This document shows, piece after piece, positions 1-10,700 of a DNA stretch of 64,000 nucleotides. This DNA is from Nannochloris sp. 'desiccata'. Taxonomy: Eukaryota > Chlorophyta > Trebouxiophyceae > Chlorellales > Chlorellaceae. Positions within the stretch are counted from its first letter, which is position 1. The number at the start of each line of letters is the position of its first letter. The notes under the pieces were generated by a model. That model was not told the origin of the DNA and ran no database searches. It saw only the letters and a list, made by a program, of their open reading frames with translations. The stretch lies in assembly GCA_019044685.2 (NCBI GenBank), contig JAGTXX020000002.1:496001-560000 (forward strand), written 5' to 3'. The translations under genes and the position numbers were made by a program.

Positions 1-58
1 ATTCGCAAAAGTGGGGAGCGGAGAGAAATTTTCTCAAAAAACGCTGCCCACCTTTTTT

Positions 59-659
59 CTAGAAAAGTCTGCCAAAAAGACTCTTCCTCTTGGCATTTTC
101 TGCATGCAAAGCTGCCAGCTCAGTTTGAGCTGTCTTCAGCTCGGCTTCCAAAGCAGCGAGTTTGGTCTTCAAAACTTTCCGTTCAGACTCGATCTGAGTG
201 CGGGTCGTCTCGACAGTGGCGTCAGCAGCAGCGCGAGCAGAGACCAAGTCCTCTTTCAAGGTGGCGACCTCAGCGATGAGAATGTCACGGTCTTTTTGGA
301 TAATGAAGAGCTTGTGCTTCAACTCAGAAGTAGCGTTGGCAGCAGCAATATCCTTCAAAAAAAAAAACAGAAATTGAAAAGAAAGGGAAAAGTTAGTTGA
401 CTTTTTCAGCGTAACTGAAAAAAACTGACAATTTCGAGGTAATCAACGATTTTCAAGCAATCAGGCGAGAGCAATTGCGTATACATCCAGAAATATTCAC
501 TATGTATCAGTGACTTACATCTGTCGTGGATTGAGTAGAGGAACTGGCCACAGGAGTAGTAGGTATCTTTGCCTTTTTCTCCAAAGCCTTGCTCTTGGCA
601 ACGATGATTGCTGCGGTGGCAGCACAGCCGAGCAGAATTGCTTTAACGTAAAATGACAT
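59..659 (-). CDS. Small N-terminally anchored coiled-coil protein, unknown function
   Basis: Two exons, 659-519 and 352-59, joined in phase 0 across a GTAAGT...GAAG intron, give 144 residues. Residues about 2-22 (SFYVKAILLGCAATAAIIVA) form one hydrophobic segment that could be a membrane anchor or signal anchor. A Thr/Ser/Pro linker follows. From about residue 50 to 130 there is a long charged Ala/Glu/Lys/Leu helix with heptad spacing, typical of a coiled coil, and the tail is basic (KRKSLFGRLF). I do not recognise a family. The start is the first ATG in frame and sits directly before the hydrophobic stretch. The likely role is a membrane-tethered scaffold or spacer, which is inference only. 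Confidence 0.6.
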
Positions 660-1160
660 GATGAAATTGGTATCAAATGGTTGATAGAAGATTAAATATA
701 TTAAATTCTGTGAAAGAGAGGAGAATGAAGTTGATTTAAATTATAAAAAAAAGAGTTTGACCAAGGCTTTGACTTTGACCAGTCAACCCTCCCTATTAGA
801 AACCTAGAAAATATGATTAGAGACATAGCTGCGAGTAATCTTCTAACACCATATGCGTAATTACAGTACTAAAGAATCAATCAATTCAAATCAAGATTTG
901 TACAACAGGTACAACAAAAATCAAAAAGACAAAAATGAACGCTGTATGAGAAATTCTATTCCCCTCTAAAAGTATCAAAGTACTATTTTACCAATATGAT
1001 AGATACTAATTAAATCTTTCTCTATTACTGTATCTTCTCTTCAGACAAAAAAGTATTTTCAATCTCCTCTACTCGCTACCTCGTCTTCATTCACAAAATG
1101 AGGTGTCTCTCGACCTCCTGGCACTATCGTCAACTTGAGAACTATATGTTCTCTCTAATA
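660..1160. other. Intergenic, no gene seen
   Basis: AT-rich stretch between the coiled-coil gene start and the 3' end of the OEP24-like gene. Reading frames on both strands are short and broken. The left part should hold the promoter of the coiled-coil gene. Confidence 0.5.
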
Positions 1161-2152
1161 TTAGAAATGCAATTTAATTCCAATAATTACACGTGGCTCT
1201 ATTCCTGAAGTTTTCCCCATTGGCACCAACGCCTCCATTGTAGTCGTTGTCCTAGGCCCGCCATCAACAGGCTTCTCTCCAATCCTTTTCGCTTCAAATT
1301 TCATCACATTCACGCCTAGTACATAGCTAGTATCAAGCTTTAAACTATCCCCAGCAAACCTGCTTTTCAGATTTAATTGAGCTGGTGTCTTATTGCCTAC
1401 AGTAGCGGCAACAGAATGCACAGCGCCTTTTCTCAGTTTAGCTCTTGCTGTCATTTTTAATCCTAATTTTGAATGCATTCCCAGTTCTGCTTTGTAGGAG
1501 TTGTCATCTCCGGAGTAGAGTTTGGTGCTGACGCCACCCATACGAGTTAGTGTATCCCAGTGCAGGTCGGTGATGCTGTTGCTACCGAGAGCATTGCTGT
1601 GAACGAGCTTGAAGGCGGGGTTGGGAGCCAAGAACCACTTGTTGTTTGGGACTGCTTGAGAGACAGTCAGTTTGGTGTTGGCGTTGACTGATTTGTCCAG
1701 TTTCATAAAGGTGTTCTGCGAGTGGGAAGAGAGGGAGGGGAGGAAGAGGGATGAGAATTTTGTCTCCTTGTGTGGGACAAGAGCGGGAGAGGTGTGTGAT
1801 CAAGGGCATTGAATTGATCAAAGAACAGAATAACTTAGATGTCGTAATTCTGGTGCGGTTTAAAGACAGAGTTTTTAAATGGAAACATCTCAATAACTTA
1901 CCCTAGCAGGAACGTGATGTTCTAAACTCCAATTATTACCTTCAATCTGGAGTCCTGAGAATCCATTCGGCTGAGTGGTAAATGCACTTCCCTGGAGACA
2001 CAATTTCAAATATATTAGATATCTGGTTTTCCATCAGAAGGAGTTGCAAGGCGATGTCTTACCCTGAGGGAGTCATTTAAAGCGAATTTTACGGTAGATT
2101 TTGCATTTTCAGTAGAGAGACAATAACTCTCTTCAAAGGAAATTAAATGCAT
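1161..2152 (-). CDS. Beta-barrel protein resembling plastid outer envelope pore OEP24
   Basis: Three exons (2152-2063, 1991-1902, 1715-1161) join in phase 0 to about 244 residues. The protein has alternating polar and hydrophobic strands, no helical membrane segment, and a C-terminus of beta-strand character (PRVIIGIKLHF), as in eukaryotic beta barrels. The N-terminal order (AKSTVKFALNDSLRGS, then a Gly-rich turn, then HHVPAR) and a central LYSGDDNSYKAE resemble plant OEP24, a plastid outer-envelope solute channel of about 213 residues. The match was made from memory of the family and is distant. A mitochondrial porin (VDAC) is the main alternative, but the usual VDAC N-terminal helix and GLK motif are not seen. 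The start ATG is uncertain because the frame stays open upstream and a further 5' exon is possible. Confidence 0.5.
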
Positions 2153-2691
2153 CGTAGATAGTGTTGGATTGTAGAGCAACAAGGGATAAATTATGGAATG
2201 CAAGAAATCGTGGGAATGTGCCAACTTGAAGCTCGTGGAAGTGGTCTTGAGGCGTTGTTTGCAGTTCAAGAAGAAATCGAAGACCTCCTCTCTGTCTCTT
2301 TAAGCCGGTTGCACAATCTATCTAGATTATTTACAATGGAAACGCTAGACTATATACGCAAACAGGCTACTGACAAGGCCTGATCCAAAGGGAAAAAACG
2401 GAAACAGCGATGGCCACAGCTCTTTTGCCCCCACCGCTGCAGCAACCAGCCTTACGGCCCCAAAAAACAAAGGCCACAACAAAGAAGACTTGAATGCACT
2501 AAGTGCATCTTTTATATATAAATCTAAAGTCAAAAAATAAAATAGAAACTACACCAAAAACGCACAATGAAATGATGCTCTACTCCATCTACTATTCCAC
2601 TATTTAGAATGAAAAAAAAAACCGCTACCACTGCTTCAAACCAAAAACATCCGTCACCAGCAATTTCTTAAAACTTTTTTTTTTTAGCTCT
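2153..2691. other. Intergenic between two minus-strand genes
   Basis: Holds the presumed promoter or 5' leader of the OEP24-like gene and the 3' region of the beta-oxidation gene. A 61-codon plus-strand frame at 2198-2383 overlaps the OEP24-like leader and has no recognisable features. An A-rich/T-rich run at 2660-2686 sits just past the beta-oxidation stop codon. Confidence 0.4.
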
Positions 2692-5103
2692 CTACATTTT
2701 CGCAGCACCTCCAATACCAGCTTCTAATTTAGTTCCTTGCATCGCCGCCTTTTCCAAATACGCACACGGCTTAAAGAATCCACCAAGCCCTACCGACTCA
2801 AACTGAACACTCCACGCATTCAATCGCTGCACGATATGCTTTGCACCCACCAAATCGGCCCAAAAAATTAATCCACCCCTCGGTGGAGGGAAGCCCATCG
2901 CCATGACTGAAGCAACATCCAAGTCAGCAGGCTTATCTACAATACCTTCATCGATAACACGGCAGCCTTCGTTGACTACAGGAAAGAAAATAAATTCGAC
3001 TATCTCCTGAGGAGACAATTTGGGTGGCGCTCCCCCGGGCGATGCCTTCTCCAACCCTGCTGCTCCCCTGCTCATAGCAATGATACTTGCAACCTCAGGA
3101 TCAGGGGACGCTTTCCTTCTGTTATCGTATTTATAGAAACCAGCCCCAGTTTTCTCACCCAAACGCTTATGTTCATTTAATAAAGCTATGATTCTGGCAG
3201 GGTAGCATCTTTCCGGAAAACTATCCAAAAAGTTTTTCCCGACATGAAGCCCGACATCAGCTCCCACGAGATCAGATAGGCGGAAAGGACCCATGGGCAT
3301 CCCAAATCCAGCGATAATTTTGTCGATTTTATAAGGATCAAGGCCCAAGTCAACAAGCAAACACGCTGCTTGGGTATATGGAAAGAAAACTCGATTTACC
3401 GCAAAGCCGGTGCAATTACCAACCACCACCGGAGTTTTCTTTATCACGCTACTAAAAGCCAAATTATCTAAGACAACCTGTGCAGAGGTCTTCGGGGTAC
3501 GCACAATCTCTAATAACGGCATAATGTGGGCGGGAGAGAAGAAATGAGCGCCAACGATTCGATCTAGAGCATCGGGGATTTTGGCGCCGATTAATTCAAT
3601 GTCAATGGTTGAAGTATTTGTAGATAAAATGCAATCTGGACGGCATACTTGTACCAAATCAGCAAAAATACGCTGCTTTAATGGGATATCTTCAATAACA
3701 GCCTCAATGACCATATCTACCGATTTGAAATCGCCATAGGTCAAGGCACCTTGCACTTTTTGAAATGTCGATGCGGCGCCAGATTCATTCATTTTGCCCT
3801 TTTTAACTCGAGAAGCCAAATTGGATTTGATGCGATCTAATCCAGAATTGAGGAATTTTTCATTTATTTCTTTTAAAATGACGTCTACTCCAGCGAGAAT
3901 ACACGCAGTAGCAATCCCACTGCCCATCAAGCCCCCGCCAATCACGGCAACTTTCTTAATAGGACGTGGCTTTAATCCTCTGTCAGTGACCCCTTTAATT
4001 TTCCGCGTAGCTCGTTGCGCAAAGAAAATATGCACCAAAGCACGATGGGTATCCAACGCAGCAGCTTTAGCAAAACATTCACCCTCCTTCTTTAGTCCCG
4101 CTAATCCACCGTGTTCAACTCCATATTGGATGGCTTCTAGGCACAATTGTGGGTGCTGTAAACCCGGGGCGCGTTTTGCAGCTTGCTCACGTGCAAATTC
4201 TAACGTTGCAATAGCTGTTCCATACGGCTCAATACGATCAGAACGGAACAAAGTCTTATTTCTTGCCATTTTACCACTTGCAATGTCCAACGCCAAGCTT
4301 TTAGCGGTGGCCATTAATTGGCCAGGAGTAGCTACCACATCAATTAACCCCAATTCTTTTGCTTTGGGGACCTTGACAGGTGCAGATGTAAGCATCATTT
4401 CTGCTGCTTTGGCTATTCCGACCAGTCGAGGCAAGCGTTGGGTGCCTCCAAAACCCGGAATGATCCCAAGTTGAAGCTCCGGAAGGCCAATATTGGTTCC
4501 TGGAGTGGCTACACGTGCGTTACAAGCGATAGCGACTTCACATCCACCTCCAAGAGCGATGCCCTGGATGGCTGCGACGGTGGGTTTGGGCCCGTCTTCC
4601 AGGAGAGCGACAAAGGCATTGTTGATTTTGTCGTCAATGCCGCCGCCACCATTGTTGGAATTGGCGAACTGGGCGATGTCAAAACCAGCGCAGAATTTGC
4701 CTGAAAAAGGTAAAAAGAAGTATTAGCTTTAGAAGGTTGCAATAGGAGTGGATTTGGTGGCTTCTATTTTTTTTTAATCAGAACAAGATGAGCAAGCGGG
4801 AACTAAATCAACCAAGCCTTACCATTAGCTCCAGTTACCACAATGGCATGGACATCGCGGCGGTTATGGGCTTCCCTGAGATGGTTGAATAAGCTTTGGA
4901 GTACTGCAGGTTTAACACATGGGAAATGATAAACAAAATGAAATTCGAATCTTGAAAGTTTAATTGTAATTCGTGCACTTTCAGTGCCCTTTCCTTCAGC
5001 CTTGGAACGTACCGTCAGGGTGCAGAGCATTTACCGGTGGGTTATCTAGCGTGATAATGGCTACACCATCTTCACAGTGAAGGGTAGTCCGTGGACCGGA
5101 CAT
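2692..5103 (-). CDS. MFP2: Peroxisomal multifunctional protein: enoyl-CoA hydratase / 3-hydroxyacyl-CoA dehydrogenase
   Basis: Three exons (5103-5013, 4903-4823, 4700-2692) join to 726 residues, the usual size of plant AIM1/MFP2. It catalyses the second and third steps of fatty-acid beta-oxidation. Residues about 1-190 are the crotonase fold, with GKFCAGFDIAQF (oxyanion-hole region), GGGCEVAIACNARVA and PELQLGIIPGFGGTQRLPR. From about residue 305 comes the NAD-binding Rossmann fold (VAVIGGGLMGSGIA), then the dehydrogenase His region GAHFFSPAHIMPLLEIV. Two C-terminal 3-hydroxyacyl-CoA dehydrogenase domains follow. The last three residues, AKM, fit the type 1 peroxisomal signal [SAC][KRH][LM], so a peroxisomal location is likely. 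The first exon encodes the start of the crotonase domain (DGVAIITLDNPPVNAL), which supports the chosen ATG. A palindromic TGACCGTCA element lies about 135 bp upstream. Confidence 0.93.
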
Positions 5104-5501
5104 CTTGAAAAAACTTTCGGAGATGAAATCCCAAGTGTTCAGCACTATCGCACGCTGCTAGTTCTAATGCCAGAACCTTTACCAATCGGAAACAAATGCG
5201 ATGATATATAGTTGTGCATGAAAATGCAAGGGTCAGCGGCTGACCGTCAGCCGCCCTTCGAAGGAAAAACAGTGTGAAAATTTTTCTCTTTCTTACTCAT
5301 CAATAATGATTATAATCGCCCTCCTTCACCATGCTCTCTAATTTTTAAATATCTTCGAAATAGTTTTACGCTACAGGGAGCCAGCAAAGTGCTAGACAGG
5401 CAGCTATTGGCCTCGAATCGTCATTGTACCCGTTTCTGTTTTTTAATCGATTTCGACACCTGTAGTCTTGGCTAACGTACGAAACGTCCTGCAAACTGTT
5501 A
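5104..5501. other. Intergenic: promoter side of the beta-oxidation gene
   Basis: Contains the upstream region of the minus-strand beta-oxidation gene, including the palindrome at 5238-5252. No gene is seen. Confidence 0.4.
5238..5252. promoter_or_regulatory. Perfect 7-bp inverted repeat around one base, GGCTGAC-C-GTCAGCC
   Basis: This palindrome lies about 135 bp upstream of the beta-oxidation gene start. The same core (CTGACCGTCAG) occurs at 40106-40116, about 85 bp upstream of the CUL4 start. The shape fits a site for a dimeric bZIP-like factor. Function is inferred from symmetry and position only. Confidence 0.25.
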
Positions 5502-6960
5502 TTGATGGTCTTTAAGGGGATTTTGCCCGATGGCAACCGGCAGCAAGTTGCCGCCCACCTTGCTGCGCCAGGCCAGCAGGAGATTTTGCACAGCAACAGG
5601 AGATTTTGCAACAGCAGCAAGAGATTTTGCAACAGCAGCAGGACATGCAGCAGCAGTGGACGCAACAGCAGCAGTGGATACAACAGCAGCAGCAGTGGAC
5701 ACAACAGCAGCAGCAGTGGACACAACAGCAGCAGCAGTGGACGCAACAGCAGCAGGAGTTGCAGCAGGCTGTGCAACCAATTGCACAGCTGCAGGTGACG
5801 CTGCAACAAATGCAGCAAGATGTTACGTCAATGAGGTGGAACCAAGCAAACGTTGCCATTAGATATTATAACATAAAAAGTGGCGATGTCATTCGTCCCT
5901 TGCACAAGGAGCTCGAGGGCGGCAACAGCCCCGTGGGTGCCCTTCCACCTGCTCATATGCATTTCCCTCGAAATTACTCAGAGGCTCATGCTCTCACTGT
6001 CAATGAGCTCAACCAGCTACAGGACTTTTATCAAGTTCAGTTTCCTGGGCCCCTCATCAGACACCGCAGGATTGCATTTTCAGCGTACATTTCCGAACCC
6101 TCTGAAGTGTAGAGGTGCAAGACGATTTGCCATCTTCCTCCTCCTATTTACTACAACGGAAGATTGGTATAAGAATTAATTACTGACATTTTTACATCGC
6201 AATTTCAGGGAATCTGTGTCCTGCTTCGCAACTAGCTTTTTATAAAAATGGGCCAGCACTGACCTGCAATTTCTGGGACGCTGAACTGGGGCTGGAGCAC
6301 GTTAGGACAGCGCTAAGCAAAGCAGGTATTCGCCATTTTGAAGGTACAGATATCCCTGTATCTGCAGAAGAGATTGGAGAATTAAAGAAATCATCTCTAG
6401 GCTTGCTGGTGGATCCAGAAATGATAAAAGAACTGGTGGCGGCCAGCGCTGTTGACCACAAAGGCAAACTGCTGAAAGGTGATTCAGCAGGGGAAGATAA
6501 GGTATCCCTTGGTCCAAAATGCGATAGATTCAAAAAGGAAATGTTATCAGCTCTTCCAACAAGCTCCATCCCTGTAGAAAGAGCCATTAACGTTTTGAAA
6601 GACAAGGCTTTTGGGCAGGGAGTAGGCATTCAAAGCAGTCTGCTGACCGAGGCAAAAGTTGGTGCTGGCCTTGATATAGACGCTAAAGAAGTGACTATAA
6701 AGGACTAGAAGGAAGCTTCTAATGCTGTGCGTGATGAAGAAGGTACACACGTGGATAACTCAGAGTTGGAGGAGCAGGCAGAGAAGGTTATAAGAGAGGG
6801 TATAGAAAAAGACGTGGGCCGGCAGCAAAAAGTTTTAGATGCAGCAGCGAAGGAGGAACTTAAGAAGCAGGAGAAAAAGGAGGCTAGGAAGTAGGAGAAG
6901 GAGCTGAGAGAGAAGCAGAATGAAAAGAAGAGGAGCAGGAGAGAAATTGGAGGCATTGGA
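5502..6960 (+). pseudogene. Decayed gene with glutamine-rich repeat and a conserved small-protein motif
   Basis: From 5502 a frame reads DGNRQQVAAHLAAPGQQEIL and then loses register inside a repeat: one unit is a base short near 5590. The 5606-6112 frame then carries the Q/W repeats and a segment with RYYNIKSGDVIRPLHKE and FPRNYSEAHALTVNELNQL. That pattern (N...PLhk...FP.t...L..L..fY) is one I associate with unnamed fungal and algal proteins. A TAG stops it at 6110. A plausible intron (GTATAAG at 6167 to CAG at 6208) leads to an open stretch 6209-6708 (starting NLCPASQLAFYKNG), which ends at TAG. The same frame stays open after that TAG until another TAG near 6892. The downstream part is Lys/Glu-rich. 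The repeated in-frame stops and register loss suggest a pseudogene. An alternative is a live gene with introns I did not resolve. Confidence 0.4.
5579..5757 (+). repeat. Imperfect tandem repeat encoding Q-rich EIL and WTQQQQQ units
   Basis: Four GAGATTTTG/GACATG units spaced by CAG/CAA codons are followed by five TGG-A-CA(A) units of about 18-21 bases made mostly of CAG. In the 5606 frame this gives EILQQQQ and WTQQQQQ repeats. The first repeat junction is one base short, which breaks the frame. Confidence 0.7.
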
Positions 6961-7764
6961 AAAAGAATCCCAGTTACATGGCTCTCTTTTTAAAGAGAAT
7001 ACGTATACAAGCAAGAGATAGATTGCGGGATAGAAATATAATTGAAGACGATCCAAGCAAAGGAAATGACTGCTGATGCTCTTGAAACTCCATTTGGTTG
7101 TGATCATGTCTAATTAAGATCGAATAGCAGCTTCTCCTTCTGTGGATCCATCGTTATCGCAGCCTACAACTGTTTGTAGGATTGTATTCGATATGAATAC
7201 GCAGCTAGAGTGAAAATAAATAACGGCTGGAAGACAGCGGGAGCTTGCCTAAAATAACAGTTGTAAACTTTTTTGACGGCCGGTCGGGCCAAAAAAGAAA
7301 GCAAAAAATAATTGGGCGATAACTTTGTCATAATGCTGTTTTTTTCTGCAATTAAACGCAGTTTTGTAATCATACAGAACAGAACTTTCCAACAAGTTAG
7401 GACTCCGGAAGCAGTTTTGTAACCACGCAAAATCCGCTGGAGAAACCATACATGCAAAATAATCTTCCCCACCAATAAGTGATAATTGAAATCAGCTCTC
7501 AGCGGTGCCCACAAGCACAAATCATCTGATTATAAACGCAATTCGTGTTGCTATTTATATGGATGGCTCTTAGGTACTGAGAGGCGTTGCCCTTATTCAT
7601 GTCTTTAACCTGAAAATGCAATGCTCAAGCAGATCGGGTCAAAAACAATGAGGGCCTCATTGCCAGGTAATATGCGTTACATTACGCTTTGAATAATCTA
7701 TATAAACACAACTAATAACGATATTATACCTTGATACTCAATTGCAGCTCTAGGGGATATCTCT
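6961..7764. other. Intergenic, no gene seen
   Basis: Frames on both strands are short and show no recognisable domain. The right end is the presumed promoter and 5' leader of MSH1. Confidence 0.4.
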
Positions 7765-10700
7765 ATGAGTAGAACAGCTACTGCTGGCATCACCACTGCC
7801 ACCGCAATGGGCAGTAGGTGCTCCTTACCTTGCCTTGCCCCTCGCCGTTTCACTGCTACCACTACTCGCAGCCAGTATACAAGGCAATTGGTTATTTTTA
7901 ATAAACTAGGAAATAACAACAGAAGATTTAATTTCTCTTCATCTTTTCCCTCTGCTCCTAGCCTTGCCGTCGCCGCCGCCCCGCCAAGCTCAAGACGCCT
8001 CTCTTCCTCTTCTTCTTTTTCAACAATAGCAGCAGCAGCACTACCAAAGTTTCGCAGAGTCAGTCATGAGGTCGAAGTATACTGGACCCAAATCTTAGAA
8101 GGTGTGGATAAACCCACTGCAAAGAGACTTATCCCCTATATAGATCCGTCGCTCCCTTTAGGCATCCGAGACCCTTCATTGCCGAAATCTTCATTTCCCT
8201 CCCGCACTGCTAGCACTGCTGCTGGTGTTTTATCCAGCATCGATGATGACGCCCTTCCCTCCACATCCACCCCTCCTGCTACTGCAACTACCACTCTGCG
8301 TGGTGCAAGGCCTCCTATGTATCAATATTTTCTCGAAACGAAACTTCAACACCCCACAAAAATCATTCTCTGCCGTGTCGGTGAGTTTTACGAGACTGTC
8401 GGAATAGATGCAATTCTTCTGGTACAACACGCGGGACTTAATCCTATGGGGAAAGAAGGGAATACCCCTCGTGCAGGCTGTCCAAAGGGTAATATCCGTC
8501 GTACAGTTGCTGATTTAGTCTATGGCGCCGGTCTCTCGGTTGTTATTTGTGAAGAGGTACAGACTGGCTATTCATATGGATCCAAAACCCCGCGTAAACA
8601 GCGGTTTATTGGGGATGTAGTGACCCCTGCGTCGCCTCATTACCTTAGTGGGTTGATTGATGAAGATTCTGATGTGATTTTGGACTATGCACCCCCGTTA
8701 ATAGGCATAGCACCCCAGGTAGGCGGCTTTTCTGTGATTGAGATCGACGCCGACTTGCTGCTTGTCAGGGTCACTGAGGGGCTGACAGAAGATGCAGTCT
8801 ACGCTCGACTTCATGAAGGTGGCCTCGCACCTCCCCTTTACATCCATATCCCACCAGCAGGTGCTAGTGCAGATCGGAGACTGTCGGAAGCTATCTCAGA
8901 AGCTGAGTGGGAGCGGCGAGTGAGCTCGGTATTTAAAAGCCAGATTGGAGCAATACAAAAGTACGATGATAAGGAGCCAGTACTAGGGATGATAGAACGC
9001 GTCAAAAGACAACTAAATTTAGCACCTGATACTCAATTTAGACATCTACCAGCAGCTTCCCCCAAAACTCGACCTAGGCCTCTTTATTTTTCAACAGCGA
9101 GTAATTTGGGGTTGCATAAAACGAGAGGCGTGCCAAGTTTGATTGATTATGCTTTGCCTGCTGGGGCTCCGTTGACTGTCAGAAGATGGTTCCGTAAATT
9201 GTTATTGTTACCCCCACCTCCTACAGTCAGTTTAGCCATCCATGCTGCGTGTGCTGAGCTCCAAAATTCCCTTGGACCGGTCCCGTCGTTTCCAGTTTTA
9301 ATCCCTAATAACGTCGTATTGAAAATAAGAACACAGCAAGCGAATGATACTTTCTTTAGAGAATTAGGCGATCTTTGTCGTGCTGTAGCTGGTGCGTGTT
9401 CAGAGAGTAATACGCAACTAGAAAGTTTTGCGAGGAATGTTCTCATCGTGGCTGGGGAAGAGACAGGGGTGCAGCTAGAAATTGAAAATTTGGCGAAAGC
9501 GTGTCAGGAAGTTTTAGAAATGATCCATGATGTTGTAGATCATGATACGGTGATGGGCACTGGTTTTATAAGGTCAGAAAACGAAGAAGAAAGTACTACT
9601 AGTGACTCTGAGGGAGACGACAAAGAAAATAATGAAAACGACATTGCTTCTTCTTCTTCTTCTTTGCTTTTAGCAGCAGCTGGCTTGTTACCTTTGGAAT
9701 TAAGTCCTTTCGCCAGGATGTTTAGTGCGACTGAAGATTTCCGGGGTAAAATCCGACCAGAGAAGCTTAAAGATGCGCTTTTAGTTGTAGAAAACGCAAG
9801 GCAACAAATTATAGCTGAAGCATCAAATGCACTCTCCCTTGCTACGGCTAGCACCAGTACTACCTCTGCGTCTCCTACTTCTTCTTCAACAACAGCTTCT
9901 GTTAAAAGTGGTCCTGCTACGAAGCTTACCAAGCCCGTATTTGTGTATGACGTGGCTAATAATGCAGCATGGGTACGGATCCCACGTGGGAGCGCTACAA
10001 CAAAAGCTGCCTTTGGTTTAGTCCACCCGAGAGACCGCAACGGTAAAACAGAGACTGGTTTCTATTCGACTTCTGAGCTCGAACAAGCTCAAGATGCTTA
10101 CCGCCGTGCCTGTGCCGACGCTCGTGATGCTGTTCGCACCGAGCTTAAGAAACTTGCCGAAAGTCTGCAACCAAAATTAACACAGTTAGTAGCTGCAACA
10201 ACGTTTGCGGTGGTGGCCTCAGCCTTGGATGCGCATGTGAGAGAAGCTGCGAGAAGGGGCTGGGCGTTGCCGCAGCTCACTTTTTCCAAAGACGTGTTAA
10301 AAAACAATGGCACTGTCGGTGAAGGTGAAGGTGATTTTACTGCAACACGTACTATCAATGCCAATACCTCTTCTAATATATTCAAAATAGATGGTATGTG
10401 GCCGTATTGGCTTGGCGGCACTGCCGGCCTTGACCAAGGCAAAATCAAGAATTCCTTCTTAATGGATGGAATGTTCCTCTTAACTGGCCCCAATATGGCA
10501 GGAAAATCAACTTTGCTCAGATCTACATGCGCAGTGGCGTTATTGGGTGCGTGTGGGCTAGCAGTACCAGCATCCTCTTCATCAGCGGTACCGTACTTTG
10601 ATGCATTTATGCTCCGTAACTTCTCGGCAGATTCCCCATTAGAGGAACTTTCCAGTTTTGCGGTAGAAATGAAGGAAATGCGGTATGTTCTCACTGATAC

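Noticed and set aside
3794..4474. A 226-codon plus-strand frame inside the beta-oxidation gene
   Set aside because: It is the antisense shadow of the conserved minus-strand dehydrogenase domain.
6600..6960. In-frame TAG codons suggesting a reassigned stop codon
   Set aside because: Well-conserved genes in the window (HSP70, PP1, MSH1, MSH2, DXS, FAD6) end at TAA or TAG exactly where their families end, so the standard code is used and this region is better read as decayed.
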